Below are positions 50,759 through 59,157 of a stretch of 64,000 bases of DNA, piece after piece. The position numbers and the translations under genes are program-made. The notes below the pieces were generated by a model. The model was not told the DNA's origin. It worked only from the letters and a program-made list of their open reading frames with translations, and ran no database searches. Every line of letters begins with the position of its first letter. Position 1 is the first letter of the stretch. Source of the DNA: Sphaerochaeta globosa str. Buddy (GTDB lineage: Bacteria; Spirochaetota; Spirochaetia; Sphaerochaetales; Sphaerochaetaceae); NCBI RefSeq assembly GCF_000190435.1, contig NC_015152.1, positions 502,458 through 566,457 of the forward strand. The letters run 5' to 3'.

Positions 50759-51643
50759 ATGAAGATTGGATTCATCGGACTTGGCATCATGGGCAAGCCC
50801 ATGGCGAAGAACCTGCTGAAGGCAGGTCATAGTATTGTTTGTTATGATGTGAATGCGGCCAATGTGGCCGATGTGGTTGCAGCCGGAGCGACAGCGGGCA
50901 GGAGTTCTGCCGACGTGGCGGGCCAGGTGCCCCTTCTGATCACGATGCTGCCCAACAGCCCGCACGTAAAGAGCGTGGTCATGGGAGAGGGCGGGGTGCT
51001 CGAGGGGGCAAGAGAGGGCCTGATCCTCATCGACATGTCCTCCATCGCCCCCCTTGCAAGCCAGGAGGTCGAGAAGGCCTGTGCACAGAAAAAGGTGCGC
51101 ATGCTCGACGCCCCGGTAAGCGGCGGCGAGCCGAAGGCCATCGACGGCAGCCTTGCGATCATGGTCGGGGGGGAGAAGGGCCTCTTCGAGGAAGTGAGGG
51201 ACATCCTGCTGGTCATGGGGGCCAGTGCGGTGCACTGCGGGCCGATCGGGGCGGGCAACACGACCAAGCTGGCCAACCAGATCATCGTGGCGCTGAACAT
51301 AGCGGCGGTGGCGGAGGCCTTCACGCTGGTGCGCAAGGCCGGGGTGGACCCGCACCTTGTGTTCGATGCGATCAAGGGAGGTCTTGCGGGCAGCACGGTG
51401 ATGAACGCCAAGGCCCCGATGATGATGGACTCTAACTTCAAGCCGGGCTTCAAGATCGACCTGCACATCAAGGACCTCGCCAATGCATTGGACACCGGCC
51501 ACGGGGTGGGATCCCCGCTCCCGCTGACCTCACTTGCGCGCGAGATGATGGAGACGCTGCACAGCGACGGGTTCGGAGGCGACGACCACAGCGCCCTTGC
51601 CCGCTACTACGCCAAGCTGTCCGGCACGAAGATCGGACAGTAA
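50759..51643 (+). CDS. garR: 2-hydroxy-3-oxopropionate (tartronate semialdehyde) reductase-like
   Basis: 294 residues of the 3-hydroxyisobutyrate dehydrogenase family. FIGLGIMGKPMA (NAD loop), DAPVSGGEPKAIDG, the catalytic Lys in GAGNTTKLANQ, and FKPGFKIDLHIKDLANALD with DHSAL near the end match GarR/GlxR closely by eye. It would reduce tartronate semialdehyde to glycerate. GC content is clearly higher than in neighbours (65% and 73% in two 60-bp rows counted by hand, against about 52% in the next gene), a hint of separate origin. SD AAGGAG before ATG 50759. Confidence 0.85.
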   Translation: MKIGFIGLGIMGKPMAKNLLKAGHSIVCYDVNAANVADVVAAGATAGRSSADVAGQVPLLITMLPNSPHVKSVVMGEGGVLEGAREGLILIDMSSIAPLASQEVEKACAQKKVRMLDAPVSGGEPKAIDGSLAIMVGGEKGLFEEVRDILLVMGASAVHCGPIGAGNTTKLANQIIVALNIAAVAEAFTLVRKAGVDPHLVFDAIKGGLAGSTVMNAKAPMMMDSNFKPGFKIDLHIKDLANALDTGHGVGSPLPLTSLAREMMETLHSDGFGGDDHSALARYYAKLSGTKIGQ

Positions 51644-51652
51644 GGAGCCTTG

Positions 51653-52675
51653 ATGAACTACCTCCAGTGGCTGGCAAACGAAACAGATTCAATATGGTGG
51701 CATGATTCCGCCAATCAGGATGAACAACAACGTGCTCTTTCGTGGGGTGCGGTAGGCATGACCACCAATCCGTTTCTGGTCAATCAAACACTGTCCAGCC
51801 AGCCTGGACAGTGGAATGATGCAATCAAGGATGTCTTGTCGCTTTACGGCGATGAGAAGGTGCTTGGCTTGGTTAAGGCAGTCACGGGCCATTACGCTCA
51901 ATCGTTCTCTGAGTTATATCTCCAAAGACTTCCTGGTTACGGGTATGTATGCGTACAGACCAATCCGAACAAGTGCGGCGATTATGCATACATGCTTTCC
52001 CAGGCAAAGCAATACGCAACGTGGTTTCCCAATGTGGTGATCAAGCTGCCGGCAACCAAAGCAGGCATTCAAGCTTACGAAGAGTGTGCCGCACTTGGCA
52101 TCAATGTGGCTGCTACGGTTAGTTTTACTGTACCGCAGGTGCTTAGCGTTGCCCAAGCCGCCAAGCGTGGTATTGAGCGCGCTCGCCAAAAGGGCTTGAA
52201 AGCTCCGCTTACCATCGCAGTCCTCATGGTGGGACGGCTGGACGACTACCTTCGGGATGTTGCCCAGGACCAACAAGCTGATGTTCTGGAATCGGATATC
52301 CGTCAGGCAGGAACTGCCTGCATCAAGAAAGCGTATCAACTCTTTACGCAGCGTGGCTATGAGACCTATCTCATGCCGGCGGGCTGTAGAGGTGCTAATC
52401 ACATCACCGCACTTAGCGGGGCGAGGATGATTATGTCCATTTCGGTGAAAATTCAGGAAGAGCTTCTCTCTCTTCAGGGACCGTTTGAGACAGAGATCGA
52501 CAAACCAGTCGATGATGCTGTTATCCGACGGCTGCTGAAGCTTTCAGAATTCCGCAAGGCCTATGATGAGGATGGCATGCAAACCGAGGATTTCATCACC
52601 TTTGGCAGTTGCAACCGTACGATCGACCAATTCATCAACGACGGGTGGAATCCCCTGGTAAGCAAGAAGGGGTAG
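51653..52675 (+). CDS. Transaldolase-like protein
   Basis: 340 residues. TIM-barrel transaldolase features: WHDSANQDE, GMTTNPFLVNQTL, and VVIKLPATKAGIQAYEE with the Schiff-base Lys retained (unlike the protein at 41122), then NVAATVSFTVPQVLSVAQAA. Acceptor and donor cannot be told from sequence. ATG 51653 has AAGGAG 5 nt upstream. Together with the split transketolase it suggests a pathway that splits and rejoins sugar phosphates or sugar-acid analogues. Confidence 0.82.
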   Translation: MNYLQWLANETDSIWWHDSANQDEQQRALSWGAVGMTTNPFLVNQTLSSQPGQWNDAIKDVLSLYGDEKVLGLVKAVTGHYAQSFSELYLQRLPGYGYVCVQTNPNKCGDYAYMLSQAKQYATWFPNVVIKLPATKAGIQAYEECAALGINVAATVSFTVPQVLSVAQAAKRGIERARQKGLKAPLTIAVLMVGRLDDYLRDVAQDQQADVLESDIRQAGTACIKKAYQLFTQRGYETYLMPAGCRGANHITALSGARMIMSISVKIQEELLSLQGPFETEIDKPVDDAVIRRLLKLSEFRKAYDEDGMQTEDFITFGSCNRTIDQFINDGWNPLVSKKG

Positions 52676-52676
52676 C

Positions 52677-53441
52677 ATGAAACGAAATCCATTTGACTTG
52701 ACGGGTAAAAATGCAGTGGTGACCGGCTCCTATCAGGGGCTGGGATGGGGTATGGCAGAGGGCCTTGCCCAGGCAGGGGCTTTTGTCATCCTCGTTGATG
52801 TAAACCCTGAGGTATCCCAAAAAGCTGGACAGCTGCGAGCACAAGGACTGCTTGCAGAAGGCCTGTGTGCAGATTTGCTGGAGAGGGCAGACCGTACAAG
52901 GCTTAAGGCAGCCATTGAAGAGAGGCTTTCTGGAAAGCTCGATATCATGGTCAATAATGCAGGAATTCAAATCCGTCACCCGGTTCTCGAATTTCCCATG
53001 GAAGATTGGGACAAGGTCATTGAGCTCAACCTTACCTCTGTATTCGATCTTGCCCAATGGGCGGCACGTCTGATGGTCGCCCTCGGCAAGGGCAAAATCA
53101 TCAATACCGCCTCAGTCAACTCGCTAGCTGCCGGAGTCTATACAGTAGCATATTGTGCCGCAAAGGGTGGAATCATGCAGTTGACCAAAACCATGTCCAA
53201 TGAGCTCTCTTCTCTGGGCGTCAACGTCAATTGCATTGCTCCCGGCTACATGGCTACGCCGATCAATACAGCGTTGGTCGAAGACGAGAAGCGGTTTGCA
53301 GAATTAAGTCAGCGTATCCCCGCCAAACGATGGGGGCAACCCCAGGATATGGCAGGGGCTGCAATATACCTTGCCAGTGATGCCTCAGACTATGTATGCG
53401 GCATCATGCTTCCTGTTGACGGGGGGTATTTGGGAAGGTAG
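52677..53441 (+). CDS. Short-chain dehydrogenase (KduD/gluconate dehydrogenase type)
   Basis: 254 residues. TGSYQGLGWGMA (cofactor loop, SYQ in place of the usual S-R-G), NNAGIQIRHP, Ser in NTASVNSLAAG, Tyr-x3-Lys in AYCAAKGGI, CIAPGYMATPIN, VCGIMLPVDGGYLG. The overall pattern resembles 2-deoxy-D-gluconate 3-dehydrogenase and gluconate 5-dehydrogenase. One base after the transaldolase stop; last gene of the operon. Confidence 0.85.
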   Translation: MKRNPFDLTGKNAVVTGSYQGLGWGMAEGLAQAGAFVILVDVNPEVSQKAGQLRAQGLLAEGLCADLLERADRTRLKAAIEERLSGKLDIMVNNAGIQIRHPVLEFPMEDWDKVIELNLTSVFDLAQWAARLMVALGKGKIINTASVNSLAAGVYTVAYCAAKGGIMQLTKTMSNELSSLGVNVNCIAPGYMATPINTALVEDEKRFAELSQRIPAKRWGQPQDMAGAAIYLASDASDYVCGIMLPVDGGYLGR

Positions 53442-53491
53442 TTACCGAGTGTCAATACGACATACATAGGGGTTTGCATCTCAACCATGAA

Positions 53492-53517
53492 CACAATAAT
53501 ACATATGTACTATTGTG
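53492..53517. repeat. 26-bp near-perfect palindrome upstream of the ABC/GH43 operon
   Basis: CACAATA-A-TACATATGTA-C-TATTGTG: both arms and the 10-bp core are complementary, with a single mismatched pair. ACATATGT recurs at 53613-53620. It lies 50 nt after the SDR gene and about 220 nt before the sugar-binding protein gene, so it could be the operator of the sugar operon or a hairpin ending the upstream one. A second perfect inverted repeat, TTTATTAA-TTGT-TTAATAAA, lies at 53532-53551. The whole 53442-53739 gap is very AT-rich; no promoter can be assigned with confidence. Confidence 0.6.
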
Positions 53518-53739
53518 ATTTGTGGTTTTTCTTTATTAATTGTTTAATAAACAAATATTTATTGTAATGTATTTGATTATTCGTAGATGATTTTACTTAA
53601 AATATCAATAAAACATATGTAATGCATATATTAGATATTCTTGTCTGGCCCAAATGACCCCACACTGGTTACATGAAAGGATGCAGGCTTGAGAGGCTTG
53701 CAATGCAAAGTGATGCGTTACCTAAAAGGAGGTTACTGC

Positions 53740-55038
53740 ATGAAGAAAATGATTACCTTGGCACTAGCCCTGGTAGTGGGAATGTCCTTGCTGTTTGCAG
53801 CAGGGGCTCCCGAAGCAACAGCAGCTGTCAAAGCTGAACAGATCACGCTGAATGTGTGGCACATCGGTGTTGATGTCTCCCGACGTGCAACCATGGAAGC
53901 GGCTATTGCCCGCTATCAAGCGGCCAACCCGAATGTGAAAGTGGTTGAGCAGGCGATCGAGAACGATCCCTACAAAACCAAGCTGAAGACTGCTATGGGC
54001 GGTGGAAATCCTCCCGACTTGTTCATCACCTGGGGTGGTGGCTGGATGGAAGAGTTCATCAAGGCCGGTAAGGTGCTTGATATTACCGAACAGGTAAAGA
54101 GTGTTTCCAAAAACTATCTTGAACCCGGTATCTCCATCAGTATGAGCGGAGACAAGGTCTATGGTCTTCCGATTACCTGCGGACCTTCCTCGGTGTACTA
54201 CAACCGCCAGCTGTATGATAAGTACGGTCTGAAGGCTCCCACAACCCTCGCTGAATTCGAGCACAACTGTGACGTCCTGAAAGCCAATGGGATTATCCCC
54301 ATCGCTTTGGGTAACGCCAGCAAGTGGCCCGGCGCCATTACCTTCATTTACCTTTCGATGCGCTACGGTGGAGCACAGGTCTTCATCGATGCCTTCAATA
54401 GGGAAAATGGAAAGACCTTCGAGGACGAGAGTTTCATCAAGGCCGGAGAGAAGATTCAGGAATGGGTTCGCAAGGGTTACTATCCTGAAGGCATGAACGG
54501 CATCAACTATGATACCGGCGGGTCAAGAATGTTGTTCTACAGCTCCAGAGCTGCACACCTCATCCAGACCAACGGTCTGCTTGGTAACTGTATCAATGAA
54601 GCTCCTGACTTCTATAAGAATAATCTTGGCTTGTTCAAGTTCCCGGTTATCGAAGGTGCAAATGGTTCTGCCGACGAGATCGTTGGTGGCGGAAATGTCA
54701 TCCATGTCTATGGTGGCACCAAGTACCCGAAGGAAGCCTTTGATCTGCTCGTAGTTCTTTCCGACCTTGCCTATGGTCAGGACATGATCAATGGGTCACG
54801 CATGATTTCCGGTGTCAAGGGCATCGAGATCAAGGATCCTCTCATTCAGCAGCAGTATGATGTGCTCATGGGTGCAAAGGTTATGCAGAACTTCTACGAT
54901 CAGTACATGCCTCCTGCCCTCGCAGAAGTGCATAAGGATACGACTCAGGCCTTGTTTGGTTTGACCATGACTCCCGCCCAGGCTGCAAAGCTGGTGGAAG
55001 CAAAGGCTGTTGAAGTTTTGGGTCCTGCCAAGAAATAA
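53740..55038 (+). CDS. ABC sugar-binding protein (CUT1 family)
   Basis: 432 residues with a signal peptide (MKKMITLALALVVGMSLLF, cleavage near AAGAPE). Family 1 extracellular solute-binding pattern: LNVWHIGVDVSRRATMEAAI, GGGNPPDLFITWGGGWMEEF, YGLPITCGPSSVYYNRQLYDKYGL. Next to a beta-xylosidase, the ligand is probably a xylo-oligosaccharide (inference). SD AAAGGAGG before ATG 53740. A stem-loop follows. Confidence 0.9.
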   Translation: MKKMITLALALVVGMSLLFAAGAPEATAAVKAEQITLNVWHIGVDVSRRATMEAAIARYQAANPNVKVVEQAIENDPYKTKLKTAMGGGNPPDLFITWGGGWMEEFIKAGKVLDITEQVKSVSKNYLEPGISISMSGDKVYGLPITCGPSSVYYNRQLYDKYGLKAPTTLAEFEHNCDVLKANGIIPIALGNASKWPGAITFIYLSMRYGGAQVFIDAFNRENGKTFEDESFIKAGEKIQEWVRKGYYPEGMNGINYDTGGSRMLFYSSRAAHLIQTNGLLGNCINEAPDFYKNNLGLFKFPVIEGANGSADEIVGGGNVIHVYGGTKYPKEAFDLLVVLSDLAYGQDMINGSRMISGVKGIEIKDPLIQQQYDVLMGAKVMQNFYDQYMPPALAEVHKDTTQALFGLTMTPAQAAKLVEAKAVEVLGPAKK

Positions 55039-55058
55039 GCATTGGAATCTCTCTATAA

Positions 55059-55081
55059 GGGAGGCTGTTCTACAGCCTCCC
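55059..55081 (+). other. Stem-loop between sugar-binding protein and permease genes
   Basis: GGGAGGCTG-TTCTA-CAGCCTCCC, perfect 9-bp stem 21 nt after the stop; weak U content after it. Probably stabilises the upstream message and lowers permease expression. Confidence 0.75.
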
Positions 55082-55106
55082 GCTCTTCATCATAAGGAAT
55101 GTAAGT

Positions 55107-56006
55107 ATGGTTCCAACGAAACGCCGAGCGATCGACCATAAGGAGATTCTCTTTGTTGTGGCAGCCTTGCTGCCGGGTCTCCTGTTTTATGGTATTTATA
55201 ATCTCTACGGTATTGTCATGACCTTCCAGTTTTCCACGTTGGACTGGACCGGTATCAGCCAAAATTCCGGATTTGTCGGGTTTGCGAACTACCTCAAGCT
55301 CTTCAAGGATCCCATGATGGGTGTTGCGGTAAAAAACAACCTGATATTGATGATCACCTCGATTGTCATCCAGCTTCCCTTGGCACTGCTGCTCGCCCTC
55401 GCATTGAACAGCACCATCAAGGGAACACGGTTCTTCCGCACTATCTTTTTCCTGCCTATGCTTTTCTCCACGGTTGCCACCGGCATTATGTGGCAGCTCT
55501 TCTTTGATCCGATGTTCGGCATCCTGGCATATGTCATGAACCAGATCGGACTCGGCAACTACATCATCGGCTTCCTTGCCGATGTCCGTACTGCCATGCC
55601 TTCGGTGCTGTTTGTCATCTGCTGGCAGTTCATCCCCTTCTACATGATCATCCTGAAGGCCGGTCTGACCAACATCTCCACCGAACTGTATGAAGCTGCC
55701 ACTATCGACGGGGCAAATCGCTGGCAAGTTTTCTGGAAGATTACGTTGCCTCTGATGGTCCCTACACTGCGTACCAGTGCGGTCATGTCGATGGTAGGTT
55801 CTCTTAAATATTTTGATTTGGTCTACATCATGACAGGTGGCGGACCCAGTGGTGCCACTGAACTCATGGCAACGTATATGTACAAGAAAGGATTCGTGGA
55901 ATTTGGGATGGGTTATGCCTCTGCCATTGCAGGCTTGATGTTCATCATCTGCTTCCTCTTTGCTTGTATCTTCCTCTATATCACCAGGGTGAGGGAGGCT
56001 CATTGA
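55107..56006 (+). CDS. ABC sugar permease 1 (MalF/UgpA type)
   Basis: 299 residues, six membrane helices, and the EAA loop ELYEAATIDGANRWQVFWKI that docks on the ATPase. ATG 55107 with AAGGAA upstream. No ATPase gene lies in the operon. Confidence 0.88.
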   Translation: MVPTKRRAIDHKEILFVVAALLPGLLFYGIYNLYGIVMTFQFSTLDWTGISQNSGFVGFANYLKLFKDPMMGVAVKNNLILMITSIVIQLPLALLLALALNSTIKGTRFFRTIFFLPMLFSTVATGIMWQLFFDPMFGILAYVMNQIGLGNYIIGFLADVRTAMPSVLFVICWQFIPFYMIILKAGLTNISTELYEAATIDGANRWQVFWKITLPLMVPTLRTSAVMSMVGSLKYFDLVYIMTGGGPSGATELMATYMYKKGFVEFGMGYASAIAGLMFIICFLFACIFLYITRVREAH

Positions 56007-56007
56007 T

Positions 56008-56844
56008 ATGAAAAAAGAACATGCTAGCGACAAATTGTTCAAAGCCGGTATCTATCTCTTTTGCATTGTGGTCCTCATTCTTACCGGTTTCCCGTTGCTT
56101 TTCTTGGTATTCAACAGTTTCAAGAGCCTTCCAGAGTACATGATGAATATCTGGCAGCCCCCGAAGAAACTCTTCCTCGGAAATTACAAGTTGGTTTTTG
56201 CTCCGACATTTTTGAGATACTTCATCAACAGCCTGATTGTCAGTGCCAGTGGTGTTACCTTGGTAATTCTTGTATCCTCTCTGATGGCTTTTGTGTTTGC
56301 CAAATTCTCGTTCAAAGTCACAAAGGGCATATTCTTTCTCGTTGTTGCCGGTATGATGATTCCCATCCATACCACCTTGATCCCCATTTATTCGCTCAGT
56401 ATCAACATTGGGGTGTACGATACGCTCTTCGCCCTTATCGGGCCCTACATCTCGTTCAATATTCCCGTTTCGGTGTTTATCATGACCCAGTTCTTCAAGG
56501 AGATGCCCAAGGAACTTGATGAGGCTGCCAAGATTGATGGTGGCTCGCTCTTTTTGATTTATCGCAAGATTGTGATGCCTCTCTCCGGTCCTGCTGTCTC
56601 CACCGTGGGTGTCTACACCTTCCTGACCATGTGGAACGAATTCGTTTATGCCCTGGTCATGATCGACACTCGTTCGAAGAAGACGCTTTCGCTTGGTATC
56701 CGTGACTTCTACGGCTTCCAGACGATCAACATCCCCGCAGTGCTTACTGCCATTCTGGTAGGTTCACTTCCAGTACTAATATTCTACTTCGTGGCACAGG
56801 ACAAGGTTATCAACGGCCTTACCCAGGGTGCCTTGAAAGGTTAA
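56008..56844 (+). CDS. ABC sugar permease 2 (MalG/UgpE type)
   Basis: 278 residues, six membrane helices, EAA loop ELDEAAKIDGGSLFLIYRKI, typical C-terminus QGALKG. One nt after permease 1. Works with an ATPase encoded elsewhere, as in MsmK-type shared systems. Confidence 0.88.
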   Translation: MKKEHASDKLFKAGIYLFCIVVLILTGFPLLFLVFNSFKSLPEYMMNIWQPPKKLFLGNYKLVFAPTFLRYFINSLIVSASGVTLVILVSSLMAFVFAKFSFKVTKGIFFLVVAGMMIPIHTTLIPIYSLSINIGVYDTLFALIGPYISFNIPVSVFIMTQFFKEMPKELDEAAKIDGGSLFLIYRKIVMPLSGPAVSTVGVYTFLTMWNEFVYALVMIDTRSKKTLSLGIRDFYGFQTINIPAVLTAILVGSLPVLIFYFVAQDKVINGLTQGALKG

Positions 56845-56855
56845 GAGGAGATCCC

Positions 56856-58421
56856 ATGACGCTCGTAGCAAATCCAATTCTCAAAGGTTTCAATCCCGAT
56901 CCTTCCATCCTTCGGGTTGGGGATGACTATTATATCGCCACCTCGACCTTCGAGTGGTTTCCAGGGGTGCAGATTCACCACAGCAAGGACTTGGTGAACT
57001 GGACGCTCCTTACCCGGCCGCTTGATCGGGTGAGCCAGCTCGACATGCGTGGTTGTCTCGACTCCACCGGAGTGTGGGCCCCCTGTCTTACCTACGACAA
57101 GGGAACCTTTTACCTGCTGTATACCATCGTGCATACCAAGGATCACTTCAAGGATACCCACAACTACTTGGTTACCGCTGCTTCCATCACCGGACCATGG
57201 AGCGAGCCGATCTATCTCAATAGCTATGGTTTCGATCCCTCGCTCTTCCACGACGATGACGGACGCAAGTATGTGGTTACCATGACCACCGATTTCCGAA
57301 AGGGCCACAGCCGGTTTGCCGGCATCGTGCTGGAAGAGTTCGACATGAAAATGGGCTGCTGCGCCGGTGAACCCAAGCTTATTTTCAAAGGAACTGAACT
57401 GGGTTGGACTGAAGGACCCCATCTCTACCACATCGGCAAATACTACTATCTGCTGGTAGCCGAAGGGGGAACCTTCTACAATCATGCAGAGTCGGTTGCC
57501 CGCTCAATATCCATTGATGGTCCCTATGAGGAGATGCCGGGCAATCCTTTGGTCACCAGCAGGGATAGACCCGACCTTCCGATCCAGAAGGCCGGTCATG
57601 CTGACTTGGTGCAGATGCAAAACGGTGAGTGGGCGATGGTCCATCTCTGTGGCCGCCCGGTGGATAAGCACTGTATGCTTGGGCGGGAGACTTCCATCCA
57701 GAATATTGTCTTCGATGAGGATTTGTGGCCGAGGATCAAAGGCGGCGGCAATGCTCCACGAACTTTCTTTGAGTCCCCGTTTGATGCAATGCCCGCAGGT
57801 CTTGTGGATATTCACTACACGTTCGATGGCCCCCGGTTGCCTGTCGATTTCCAGACGCTGCGTATGCCTCTCGGAGAGGATGTTCTTTCACTGAAAGCAC
57901 GCAAGGGATACCTTCGCCTTTACGGCAAGGAGAGCCCCAATTCCACCTTTACCCAGGCATCAGTGGGACGCAGGCAGCAGGCTTTCAAATGTACCGTTAC
58001 CACCAAGGTCGATTTCGATCCATCCTGGTACAAACATATGGCCGGCCTTTCCTACTACTACGGAACCCGTCAGTATTACTACCTCCGTTTCAGCCATGAT
58101 GAAGTGCTGGGGAAGGTGATTTGTCTGCTCAGTTGCGACAACGGCAAGCACGATGAACCGTTTGAGCCGGTTGTAGTCGGGGACGCTACCTCGCTGTACC
58201 TGCGCGTTGAGACCGACTATGGGATTGTCAGGTTTTTCTATTCCTTGGATGGCAAACAGTACATTCAATACGGTCAGGATAGTGATGCACTGCGTATCAG
58301 CGATGACCGATTGGACAATACGGCTTTTACCGGTGCATTCTTCACGCTCTCCTGCCAGGATATGACAGGCTTTGGAAAGAGCGCTGATTTTGCATTCTTG
58401 CACTATACGGAATTGGAGTAA
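56856..58421 (+). CDS. xynB: GH43 beta-xylosidase (XynB type)
   Basis: 521 residues, cytoplasmic. The N-terminal five-bladed propeller starts NPILKGFNPDPSILRVGDDY; the GH43 triad is Asp15 (NPDPS), Asp127 (GFDPSLF) and Glu186 (GWTEGPHLY), essentially the positions known in the Selenomonas ruminantium xylosidase. The C-terminal 200 residues form the beta-sandwich domain typical of this subgroup. It would release xylose (and perhaps arabinose) from imported oligosaccharides. SD AGAGGAG. Confidence 0.9.
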   Translation: MTLVANPILKGFNPDPSILRVGDDYYIATSTFEWFPGVQIHHSKDLVNWTLLTRPLDRVSQLDMRGCLDSTGVWAPCLTYDKGTFYLLYTIVHTKDHFKDTHNYLVTAASITGPWSEPIYLNSYGFDPSLFHDDDGRKYVVTMTTDFRKGHSRFAGIVLEEFDMKMGCCAGEPKLIFKGTELGWTEGPHLYHIGKYYYLLVAEGGTFYNHAESVARSISIDGPYEEMPGNPLVTSRDRPDLPIQKAGHADLVQMQNGEWAMVHLCGRPVDKHCMLGRETSIQNIVFDEDLWPRIKGGGNAPRTFFESPFDAMPAGLVDIHYTFDGPRLPVDFQTLRMPLGEDVLSLKARKGYLRLYGKESPNSTFTQASVGRRQQAFKCTVTTKVDFDPSWYKHMAGLSYYYGTRQYYYLRFSHDEVLGKVICLLSCDNGKHDEPFEPVVVGDATSLYLRVETDYGIVRFFYSLDGKQYIQYGQDSDALRISDDRLDNTAFTGAFFTLSCQDMTGFGKSADFAFLHYTELE

Positions 58422-58430
58422 GGAGTCAGC

Positions 58431-59156
58431 ATGGCAGAGAAAAAAGCTCTTTTGTTGGTTGGTGGCTGGGATGGCCATCAACCGGAGTTGGTTGCAAAGC
58501 GTTTTTCCACGTTTCTTGCAGAAGCGGGATTTGAGGTACGAGTCGAACGCTCGCTCGACATTCTCCAGGACCGGGAGTACTTGTTCAGCCTCGACCTGTT
58601 CATTCCCATCTGGACCATGGGCGAACTGCACTCCAAGCTGACGAACCATCTAGCCGATGCAATCGGGAGCGGAGTGGGGGTGGCCGGTTGCCATGGGGGA
58701 ATGTGTGATGCATTCCGTACCAATGTATTGTGGCAGTTCATCATGGGCGGCAATTGGGTTGCCCACCCGGGTGCCGATGGAGTTCCGTACAAGGTACATA
58801 TCAAGCAGGGCAGCAGTGAACTGATACAGGATATCAAGGACTTCGATGTGGTCAGTGAACAGTACTATTTACATGTCGATCCCGTGGTGGAAGTACTTGC
58901 CACTACGACGTTTCCCACTGTCGATTGGTACCACAGTACCAATGGCCAGGTTGAGATGCCGGTCGTATGGACAAAGAAGTGGGGACATGGAAGGGTTTTC
59001 TACAACTCACTGGGACACCACGATGATATCTTTGACATACCTGAGGCTTGGGATCTGATGAAGCGGGGCCTTCTGTGGGCAGCCGAAGGGAAACAGATTG
59101 CCCTACAGCAAGGATTGACGATCGACCGATTCGCCAGTGAAAGGAAGATGTTCTGA
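58431..59156 (+). CDS. ThuA-like (trehalose utilisation) domain protein
   Basis: 241 residues with the glutamine amidotransferase-like fold of ThuA: LLVGGWDGHQPE at the N-terminus, GVGVAGCHGGMCDAF near the middle, and GHGRVFYNSLGHHDDIFD at the C-terminal end. ThuA proteins accompany sugar dehydrogenases and act on keto-sugars, but the exact reaction is poorly known. SD AAGGAG. It is followed by a Gfo/Idh dehydrogenase whose ATG lies 1 nt after its stop codon. Confidence 0.85.
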   Translation: MAEKKALLLVGGWDGHQPELVAKRFSTFLAEAGFEVRVERSLDILQDREYLFSLDLFIPIWTMGELHSKLTNHLADAIGSGVGVAGCHGGMCDAFRTNVLWQFIMGGNWVAHPGADGVPYKVHIKQGSSELIQDIKDFDVVSEQYYLHVDPVVEVLATTTFPTVDWYHSTNGQVEMPVVWTKKWGHGRVFYNSLGHHDDIFDIPEAWDLMKRGLLWAAEGKQIALQQGLTIDRFASERKMF

Positions 59157-59157
59157 T

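Noticed and set aside
53442-53739. AT-rich gap as an attachment site or replication origin
   Set aside because: Apart from inverted repeats it shows no DnaA boxes, integrase, tRNA or direct-repeat borders; an operator/promoter region is the simpler reading.
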